Origin: Liquidambar formosana
Taxonomy: Eukaryota > Streptophyta > Magnoliopsida > Saxifragales > Altingiaceae
NCBI GenBank assembly: GCA_039720395.1
Contig: CM077824.1
Coordinates: 18,561,046 to 18,625,045, forward strand
Direction of reading: 5' to 3'
Length of the DNA: 64,000 bases
Shown here: positions 55,422 through 64,000 of the stretch, piece by piece
Position numbering within the stretch: position 1 is the first letter of the stretch
Layout of the letters: each line of letters begins with the position of its first letter
The notes under the pieces: model-generated
Seen by the model: only the letters and a program-made list of their open reading frames with translations
Told to the model about the DNA's origin: nothing
Databases searched by the model: none
Translations under genes and position numbers: made by a program

Positions 55422-56260
55422 TTTAGTGTTTTAATATGCTTACGCGGTTTACAGGGTTGTGGTAAGGGTAGAGGGTGGAGTAGCAAAAAATAGGTAAGGA
55501 AATAAGAGGGTGGCATAGGCTATTTATAACAAAGTTTCGCCGCCATCTTGGATGTCAAACACTAATATTATTTAATCCTTTGTTTCCCAATCCTTTTTTT
55601 TTTTTTTTTTTGGTTGAGATTAAGAGTAGTCGTTAGGTTACGGTGGGTGGTGTTGGACGGTGACACATTAATTTGTGAACAAGGTCAATGCTTCTGCTTA
55701 CTGGCTTACTGCTAAGTGCTAGCCCACAGCACAAGCATTCTCCTTTCAGATGATAACCCTTTTTAATTTTTCCCATAAATTATATTCCACTCATTAATTC
55801 ATCTTATTTGATTGATGCCACATGGCAGTCTCTGATCGTTGATCCTTGATCAGTAGACCCACCTAGATGATGGGTGATTTCCATCCATTGGATTGATTTG
55901 AGCCTCTTGCATATTCATTGACGACCCTAGCACTTCATTTGTTTTTTCCACCATTAGACCGTACATATAGGCCTAATTAGATATATAACCTGTGACGGAA
56001 GATCACCATGAATCCAACGGTTGTCACCCATGTGCATCATTTTCCTTTTCTTGCAAATATATACGGAGTATTACCCTCGATCAGTTGCTATTACATGGAA
56101 TTGAAGTGGATACCTTACGAGCAAGTATAGCAATATGGAACTCATCTTTACCTTTTCGAAAGTTCATTCATTAGAAGAGCATCATATCACTACTTGTATA
56201 TATATATTCACCACATCAACATTTTCAAAGTGTATAAATCAAGAAAATTTAATTTAAGTA

Positions 56261-56542
56261 TCACTTACCCTTTGAAATCATCTTGATCATCCTTTTGAAG
56301 CATTCAGCATCATATGGAATTTTCAATGTTCCCTGTTGCTCATAACCGAACTCGTGAGCCGACATCTCGAGTAGTGCAACAATGAAAGGATGCTTGATGA
56401 GCTTAGTGGGTATTAGAAGTCTCTCCATTACCTCCTCCTTTCCCACTAACACGGGGATTTGCCCTTTGCGGACTCTATCTTCCTCCGAATCATCACTGCT
56501 TAATCTCACACAAGCCGAAGGCGAACATGCCTTCTTTGCCAT
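56261..56542 (-). CDS. SAUR family auxin-responsive protein, copy B
   Basis: 93-aa single-exon paralog of 52754-53035 with the same SAUR core and an intact frame. It differs by Ser7, Cys11, Val12, Gln28 and Glu68. The core motif read 'HEFGYEQQG' with Glu68 is the more usual SAUR form, so Gly68 in copy A is probably the derived state. The nucleotide differences in the coding region include only a few silent ones beside these replacements. A TATA box (CTATAAATTA) and the inverted TGTCTC pair are both upstream. Expression may differ because the two copies differ in TATA box and in flanking transposons. Confidence 0.95.
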   Translation of the reverse strand: MAKKACSPSACVRLSSDDSEEDRVRKGQIPVLVGKEEVMERLLIPTKLIKHPFIVALLEMSAHEFGYEQQGTLKIPYDAECFKRMIKMISKGK

Positions 56543-56604
56543 GCTTCCTAGCTCCTCTTCAAACAGTAAACTTTCATATCCTGTTGGTCATGCATTCATG
56601 ATCT

Positions 56605-56614
56605 TAATTTATAG
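56605..56614 (-). promoter_or_regulatory. TATA box, SAUR copy B
   Basis: CTATAAATTA on the - strand, 63-72 bp upstream of the ATG. Confidence 0.65.
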
Positions 56615-57105
56615 CAAGAAGGTGACTGATTTCAATTTCAGATATCTTTTTTAATTACAATTAGAATAAAATAATGTACAGTGTTCAATGAGCATGTATG
56701 ACTTCAAACTTCTATATTTTTTTTCTTCCCTAGTTTTTAAGTGTCTTTCGTGTCCGCTTTAATGCCATCACATTTTTTAATTAATTAGTACGTTGATCGA
56801 GCAACACTATGAAAACAAAGCAGTTTTCCAAGAGTCATGATCTATATAACTTATTTGGCATCCTTTTTAATATTTGTTTCGAAGAGCAATTCATTATCTT
56901 CCAATTTCAAAAGTGTAACTGTCATATTCAATTTGCATGGATTTTTTATTTTTTATTTTTGTTGGGTAGTGGTAGTGGTAGTGGTGGTACAGGTCTTATG
57001 TTTGTGAAGCAATTATCTTGCTGGTTTGAAAATTGAAACCCTCGATAAAAAGTCATATGAGTGGTTCATGTGTGTATAATTTTGTTGGGCTGACTTGGTA
57101 AAAGT

Positions 57106-57121
57106 TGTCTCTTTGGAGACA
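57106..57121 (-). promoter_or_regulatory. Inverted auxin-response element pair, copy B
   Basis: TGTCTC-TTTG-GAGACA, identical to the copy A site, about 565 bp upstream of the ATG. Confidence 0.5.
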
Positions 57122-57276
57122 TGCATCCGATAAAACGGCTGCGGAGAAAAGATACAGAAGATTAGAATGACTTGGTAAAAGCGATCTAGATCGCTCATAC
57201 CTTGAATTATTTGTGCGCGCGCGCACGCATGAGAGAAAGAGAGTATGAGTTATGAGGCTCCAAATTAAATATATAG

Positions 57277-59478
57277 TGACTCATCTGAATACGCCCGCAT
57301 ATCTCCGGCCAGTATCTATCCTACGACATTAGGCATGGAGGCATGGTTGGTCCATTCTTTGATAGCGATTGTTTGATTCGGTAGAGCATTTCTCTTCCAT
57401 GTTTCACGCTAGCTGCAGGTAATATTCAATGGAATGGCATGAAGATGGCCCGATTTCTATTGATTATTTACCTTAATGATACAAAATCATCGACAGGAAA
57501 AGGCCTCATCTTTGATTCCAATTATCCTTGTTTTTCCCTTTCTTTTCTTTTCCTTCTATAGCTATTTTTGGTTGAGGAGGGCATTAGGCTTAGGGGTTCT
57601 CTTTCTTAGTACCTTTCGTGGACCTTATGCAGGCGTGCAGCGCTTCATATATAATTGCACATACATAATACCCTAATGTTTTAGATAATAACTTATAAGT
57701 GGTCTTAACCTTAAGGGGTGCACCGAATGGTCCTAAGCCTCTTGCCAAGTAAAAGATCTTAAGTTCAACTCTCACCATTCCCTTATAAGATCACTTACAC
57801 AAGGTTTCATTACTCTCTTGAACCTTGAACTTGGTTTATATGGGTTGTGAGGCCTAACATGGACTCAGGATTTACCCAAGTGGGCCAATGCATGGTAGTG
57901 GCTTATTAGCATTGATCTCGATCACTTTCTAAGTGGGTGGTATTGGGTTCAACTTTATGGACAAACATTGATACCCATTTCTTGATGTTAAAGGGGATGA
58001 GGGGTAAGGGTAGGTTCTATCAAATGTCAAAAAAGTAACTAAAAAACAAATCAAATCAAATCAAAACAAATAAAATACAAAAACAAATATGTAAAGTAAG
58101 TAGTGTGTTTGGCAAAAAAAAGAAAAAAAAGAAAAGTAGTGTGTTTGGCAGCCTTTTGTCTTAATTTATCACCTCTATTCACTCATGCCGATGTGTCGCG
58201 TAATCTTGTGGCTTTCTCTTTTCCATCCATTTCTTATCCTTAGCTAAAAATAAAATAAAATAATGACCCATGTTAGGTGGATACAGGTGTTAGGAGTGGT
58301 GTATAATTAAGTAATATAGTTTTTGATGTCTCTAAAAGTCGAATAGTCTTTTGGAGTGTGTCATGTCTACAAGCTAGTCTTATACTCTTATATGCTCACG
58401 ACCTTTATTCAGCCATACTGATATGTGGTCTTATGACTTCTCCCCTCCTCGATCATCTCACCCTTATCACCAAAATAAAATAAAATAAAATAAAATAAAA
58501 AATAGTGTGTATAATCTAATCTGCCTTCCAAATTTGAGTGTATATGCTCTTGATTTATTAGGGCATTCTATATCGAACATTATTCAACTAATTTGCCTCC
58601 CTTTGTAATCGTTACCTTTGTGGAGCCCTGAGAGAGTTGTAATAATTGAAGAAGAATTTTTCGGAATATAATTATTTCATTGGACAATAAAGAAATATTA
58701 AGCTTGGAGCACCTTACGTACGTACAAGCCATTTTTACCTTCATTGGAGGTATAGCTTTTCCTTGTTCAACTCACACAAGACCCATTATCTCTGATATAT
58801 GGGTTTGAATATATTCTCTACAATTTGAAGATATGATAAATAAAAAAATGCAGCATGAGAGCTAAGAATCAAGGAACCTGTACGTCTTGCAAGCTTTGAT
58901 AAAAGAGAGGATTCAATGATAGAGGTATGACTTAATCCTTCGTCAACAGATAACAGGTATTATTAATTTGATTAATTTCTCTCTCTATTGACCTAAGCTC
59001 TTATATATCCTTATTCTGACTTCTGCTTCCATTAATAGCATAAAGTTGACTATGCCAATTACATTTAAAATGATTATATTTAGGCAGCTTTCGGTGACCG
59101 CCTCCTGTGATTTCTGCGCTTCTTCAAGCGTTCTCATACATACTTTAAGCTTGTACAAATACGACCAATCATATGTTGACTCAATGGAGAGCATTCATTA
59201 GCATTTTGGACACACTCTTTCTTCATCAAAATTTCTCAAATTCAAGGATGTGCTGATGTGAATATTGACTATACGACAGATCTAAACAAGTCTAATTCAT
59301 TCACATTCTTGATCTAAATATTGCATGGTCTCTCTTTCTTTTTCTTTTTCGGGGTTTAATTTAAATAATGCATATCATTCCATCAAGAGAATTTCTATTC
59401 CGCTCGCTTTTGTTATGGTTCATGGGTAAGAGAGTTCTTAAAGTAGAGGTTAATTATAAAAAAGACATGCATGTCAAT
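57277..59478. other. Intergenic, possible SINE relic
   Basis: The stretch about 57710-57785 has box A-like 'TGGTCCTAAGCCTCTTGCC' and box B-like 'TAAGTTCAACTCTCA', suggesting an old SINE. (AAATA)n occurs near 58475-58500. No gene seen. Confidence 0.45.
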
Positions 59479-59600
59479 TGTGGGAAAGTTCTAGCCTTCA
59501 TATATCCCACATCGATTAAATATCGAGTTTAACATATCTTCATACACTTATTTAGACCCTCCACCTATCATCATTGACTCTTGGGTTAGAAACTTAACAT
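59479..59600 (+). mobile_element. TRIM LTR with primer binding site
   Basis: TGTGGGAAAGTTC...GAAACTTAACA followed by TGGTATTAGTCC, a diverged tRNA-Met primer binding site. Shares 'CCCACATCGATTAAATATC' with the block at 10426. The rest of the element is decayed. Confidence 0.65.
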
Positions 59601-60944
59601 GGTATTAGTCCATCAGAACATGTGTAGGTGTAGTTCTTTGGTCTATTTCACTCGTAAGCCTGTTTGGGTGGCAAACTTAACATTAATAACAAAACTATTT
59701 TTGCAGCCAAACAACACCTTAGTCTCTTCTTTGAAATTCCAAAAAAAAAAAAAAAAAAAAATCTGGTTAGATACACCAGCATGAAGTGTGGTAATTTAAA
59801 ACCATATTTTATTGATTACTAGCAAAGAAAATAAAATAAATAAATAATATATCTTCAGACAAAACCAAAAAATAAATAAAATAATAAATAATAAATAATA
59901 AATAAAAAAAGAATGGTTGGAATTTTGAGTTACGATAAGCATTCCAGTCATTAAGGACTCAAGGTCCATAAACTACTGAAAGATTGGCTGGCTACATGAG
60001 GTCCAAAATTTTGGTGAATGGTAGGTCGTCCTCTTGCATGATCCACGCAAAGATTGACATATAACATCAAAATGACAATGCACGTGTCTTTTTCAGCATA
60101 TGAGATATACAAAAGTCAATGAGTTTTAGCTATTTTAAATGCAATCAAAATTCTTGGGTCAATGTGAAACAATTGTGATATACAAAATTCTCTCAGTTTT
60201 AGCCTTTCATATTGGATGAGGCTCAGAAGTCCATGTAAAACTATTTGATCGTGAGATATACCAAATTCTATTAGTTTTAGTCATTCAATTTGAATTTAAT
60301 TAATTGGTCAATGCCAAACAGGAAATTAGTATGTTTATGATAATTGAGAATGATTCGAATCAATTATGCAAATTGAATAGTGTTTAGCCTATATAAAGAT
60401 TTGAACCCCATGATCAAGCAAGTGGAGAAGTTAAAAATTTGGGGATAGACATAAGGATAGTTAAACCGATAACTATAACCTGTTCTGTTGAGATGGGCTC
60501 AGAACTTATATGTCAATTGTTGTATGGGATGTACCCAGTGCATTAGCCTAAAGTATCCCATAACCCACTAATACATAGATACAATTTCCAATGCATGACG
60601 TTGATATATATTAAAATATATCAATATATCCCTACTTAACTGTTATTCTAAATACGTATCGTATACGTTTCGGTTTAAGAAATCCGACACAGATGATGTA
60701 TTTGGCTCTATAAATCCTAACATATAACACGATAGGCATTGGGCCAAGTGAAGCTTGGCTTTCGACCAACTATTTAGCCAACCGTCCGAGATTCTAGAGT
60801 ACAAGCAATTTGCCTATGGTGTGTGTGAGATGTGCTGCTGTGTGCTTGTGTTCTGTTTTGGGTGTGTGTGAGAGTGGCTATGTGAATGTTTTGGGTGCAA
60901 GTGCTGGATGTGTATATTTGAAACTAGGAGCTTGTTGATTGGAT
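59601..60944. other. Intergenic, AT-rich
   Basis: Poly-A run at 59741-59760 and (AAATA)n near 59871-59908. No gene seen. Confidence 0.55.
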
Positions 60945-60951
60945 ATTTGGA

Positions 60952-61469
60952 GGCTGGCAATTGGGTGGGTTTGGGTGGGCTTGGGCGGGTTTACATGGGT
61001 TTAGTTATAATATCACCCAAACCCAACCCAACCCATTTACACGAATAACCCATTTATGTAAAACTCAAACTCACCCATTTATTGCAACTAGCAACCCAAC
61101 TCAACCCGCACACCTCCCGTATACCCCGCTACCACTGACCTGGTTCACGCCGCTACCACTGACCTGGTTCACGGTTCTGATGTTAGGTGACTTGGGGTGA
61201 CTTTGAGCTTCGACCATTTCCCTCAATCTCTTCTGTATACTATACCCAGCAATTTGAGTTTTGGCCATCGTCGTGAACTGGTGTCGGCTACAACTCTCTA
61301 GCTTGATGTTGGTGTCGAAGGGTGGGATTTTGACTGTGGATGAGGTTCAAACCCATCAACGTGGAAGGTTTGTTGCCGGCAGCTGCTACTTCTCTCCTTC
61401 TTCTTTGTTTTCTAGTTTTATTTTTAAATATGCTTCAATTTTCAGATCTACCATGGGTAGATCTGAAAC

Positions 61470-61500
<31 letters not shown>

Positions 61501-61967
61501 CTTTGAGATCTACCATGGGTAGGAAACAAAGGTTTTTTTTAAATAAAAAGGGGGAACTTGTCCGTCCTTAAATTTCCAACCTCCTCCCCCTTTTTCTATC
61601 TAAGCTCGGCCATTTTTGGACCATTCTCGATCTTCCCCTTCGTGTCCTCCCTCTCTCTCATCCCCTTGTTTTCCATCCTACACACATGCTACCCCTCTTC
61701 GCTTCCAAAATGGAGATGCATGATGTAGCAGGAGAGTTGTGGTCTTGAAGGAGACGAGCGGTGGCAGGAGGAGTGACTGCGAAGGAGAGCTGTGAAGGAG
61801 ACTCGAGTTTCATTTGCACCCAAATTTTTTTTATACCAACCCAATTAGACCCAATTATTAGTTGGGTTATTATGGGCATCCATTTACAATCCAATTAATA
61901 AAATCACCCATCTGTACCCATTTAACTTGGGTGGGTTTGTGGGTTTGGGCAAAAATTGCCAACCCTA
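60952..61967. mobile_element. hAT-like non-autonomous element, about 1 kb
   Basis: Inverted ends: left GCTGGCAATTGGGTGGG, right in complement TAGGGTTGGCAATTTTTGCC then AAACCCACAAACCCACCC-type sequence. Subterminal GGGTTT and GGGTGG words occur on both sides. Direct repeat ATTTGGA at 60945-60951 and 61968-61974. No transposase. Inside are a 24-bp tandem repeat (CGCTACCACTGACCTGGTTC twice, about 61127-61172) and a duplicated 'GATCTACCATGGGTAG' around a T-run. Confidence 0.7.
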
Positions 61968-61974
61968 ATTTGGA

Positions 61975-62795
61975 TGTGATTAAATTGAGACAAACAAAAA
62001 CAAAAACCAAAGTCCAGTAATTAGTTTTGTTTTTGCAGTTGTTGTCTTGTTGGGTTCAATCATTGGGATTAGATTTGTTACACTCTCGAATGGTTGAGCT
62101 TCCTTAGAGGACGCATGCAAATCATTTGAATGAAAACCCCAATGAAATGACCATGTATGAGTTATAAATGCTTCCTTCCGTCTTTGGTTGTTGTTTTATG
62201 TTTTTTTTTTTTTTTTTTGGGGGGGGTGTAAAGAAATAGTTCAATTTTTATTTTAGTTACTAATAATGTACTTAAATGTAAATTTGTCCAAGGATAAAAT
62301 TGTGATAAAAATTTTAATTAAATTTGGGGGTTGAAAAGGAAGTATATGGGGGTGCCAATAAAGGCCCCCTAAATAAAATTTAAGAAATCCATACCTTCCT
62401 TGACATACTTGGTCCAATAGTATTAAGCAAAAACAACTTATTAACCCAAATCATTATAGCATTGGGTCTAACTCAAGTGAGCTATAAGTCCAAAATTCTC
62501 AAGTACACACACTTGCAAAGCAATTAGTATTTTGGGGACTAGGAAAAACTAAACTAAGAAGCTAGTAACAATCATCAAGAACTAAAAGCATTCATAGCAT
62601 TTGATTAAATATCAAAATGGTTGTCATTTCATAAGATCTTTGCTTACCACTGCATTTTAATTCAGTTGCAGTAAAAAATAAATGAATACCTGCTCAAAAG
62701 TGGGAATCACTTTCCGCATAAGCACACCTTAAAAAAAAAAAAATTGTTTAAAAGGCTATGTTTGGTTTAATTACGTTTCACAAGCTCTAGGCCAT
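61975..62795. other. Intergenic, nothing recognised
   Basis: AT-rich with a poly-T/poly-G run at 62200-62227. No gene seen. Confidence 0.55.
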
Positions 62796-62799
62796 ATAA

Positions 62800-63480
62800 A
62801 TTTTTCAACCACCAACCTTATAGGCTAGCCTAGGTGATCTAATGCCATCGGGTGTAAGATTACCCTCCACAAAAATGACAGAAGAACACAAAGAGGAACA
62901 AAACCAAGAAAGGAATCCATTATGATGCAATTTACAAACAAGACCAAGAAAAAGCAATCCATTAAAACTCTTAGCACTCGAAGCCCAAAAAGAAGCCAGG
63001 ATAGAGGCTCTATCCAATAAGCTCCAAATATCCTCTAACTTATCTTTAAAATCCTAACATTTCTTTCCAACCAAATCACCCAAAATATAGCTAGAATAAC
63101 ACAACTCCACAAGATTGAAGCTTTTTTGGACAAGTCAAGCCCTCCAAAATCAATAAGAAACATACTAGAACAATTAGCAGGCGGGATCCAAAAAATGTCA
63201 GCAACTTGAAAAAGTTGAGAGCACAAGAAATTCGTAGTTGAACAATGTAAGAACAGGTGATCTGTTGTTTCTACCTCTTTCCTACATATTACACACCAAT
63301 GAGGAAACAGGCAAAAAAAAAGGTTTCCTCTTCTGAAACAAATCACTTGTGTTAGTTTTTCTATGAGCAACAGACCATGCAAATACCTGCCTTTTAAATG
63401 CACTTTAGATTTCCAAACCATCTTGGACAATAAATTATGATTGAATAAATAATATTTCAAGCTTCTCTAATAATTTTTCT
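62800..63480 (-). mobile_element. LINE 3' coding relic, antisense
   Basis: The - strand reads 'CVICRKEVETTDHLFLHCST' and 'ILAIFWVIWLERNVRI', then in another frame 'DRASILASFWASSAKSFNG', together the zinc-binding tail and end of a plant L1-type ORF2. A frame shift near 63030 and the missing 5' part make it dead. Confidence 0.85.
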
Positions 63481-64000
63481 AGGTACCCTTGCTTATCATA
63501 GGTAATTTTATCCAAGGTAACTTGTGACATGGCTATCGTTCGGTATTGTTAATATCTCTGCATAAAAGTGGAATGCTGGTGCTTGAGGTGGATAGTGGTA
63601 TCTACTATCAATTCCTAACTGCTATAGCTGTTCCTTTTAAGTTCCTTACAAATCAGTTGGATCACTTCTCTTCATCCAAAAATAAGGTAAAATAAATCAG
63701 TTGGATCACTTCTTAGTTCCTGCACAACTCCCATTCCATTGACTTGCTCTGAGAATTACTTGCTACCTTAACTGAAAGGATTTCTTATTGCCTACTTTTT
63801 GTTGTTGTTGTTGTTTTGTTTTTCTAGTTGCCTACTTTGAATGTCTTTTGACACACAGATGGGGGAGGGGAGAGGAGATAAGAAAATGCTATAGAACCCA
63901 CAGACTGAAACTGCTATGGTGGCAAGTAACTGTGACTTTCTGCCCCAGTTGTTTCATTTTTATGTAATTTCTGGGCCTTAGTTCCATATGTAACACTTGG
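63481..64000. other. Intergenic, nothing recognised
   Basis: A 'AAATCAGTTGGATCACTTCT' phrase occurs twice (about 63651 and 63695), a small direct repeat. No gene seen. Confidence 0.5.

Larger units (their letters stand above)
53708..57276. repeat. SAUR tandem duplication, copy B
   Basis: Second copy of the 49885-53707 unit. It begins at the junction CATAGACCACACTTG and ends at TATAG before TGACTCATCTG. It includes a SINE absent from copy A and lacks the copy A retrotransposon. Confidence 0.93.

Noticed and set aside
55992..56174. Open frame downstream of SAUR copy B ('DQLLLHGIEVDTLRASIAI')
   Set aside because: The same sequence in copy A has an in-frame stop, and no family resemblance was seen.

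Overview
The window is nuclear DNA of a flowering plant, most likely a eudicot with a repeat-rich, often woody-type genome. It is AT-rich, its one large gene has plant-style GT-AG introns swollen by transposons, and it carries SAUR auxin genes, tRNA-derived SINEs, TRIM retrotransposons, Stowaway, hAT and Mutator-like elements, and L1-type LINE, Copia and Gypsy relics. I cannot name the species. No tRNA, rRNA, CRISPR, phage or bacterial feature was seen.

Layout. 1-7.0 kb is intergenic: a non-autonomous Mutator-like element (2750-4125), a Copia-type solo LTR (4551-5888) and a SINE (6268-6487). From 7.2 to 41.6 kb, on the + strand, lies one 12-exon gene for an RNA cytosine-C5 methyltransferase of the NOL1/NOP2/Sun family. 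It is the plant counterpart of human NSUN6, with a PUA domain, the SAM loop and both active-site cysteines. The spliced coding sequence I reconstruct is 1839 nt (612 aa). Each junction was checked for frame, and one intron uses a GC donor. Its 11 introns hold TRIMs, LINE 3' ends in both orientations, MITEs, a Copia reverse-transcriptase relic, a Gypsy integrase relic, and a Mutator-like element nested in a Stowaway relic.

41.6-49.5 kb is mostly intergenic, with one small - strand gene for a 140-aa acidic protein of unknown function (44890-45312) that has a TATA box and an ACGT box. From 49.5 to 57.3 kb a roughly 3.3 kb unit is tandemly duplicated. Each copy carries one intact - strand SAUR gene (52754-53035 and 56261-56542). 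The duplication cut through a solo LTR, and each copy later gained its own insertion: a TRIM with a nested hAT-type MITE in copy A, a SINE in copy B. 57.3-64 kb is intergenic with a TRIM LTR, a 1 kb hAT-type element and a LINE 3' end.

The genes do not form a pathway: one RNA modification gene, one unknown, and a pair of auxin-response paralogs. I found no convincing new multi-gene system. The most informative signals are the dated SAUR duplication, the GC-AG intron, the short uORF and open 5' leader of the methyltransferase gene, and the compact TRIM family with intact target-site duplications.
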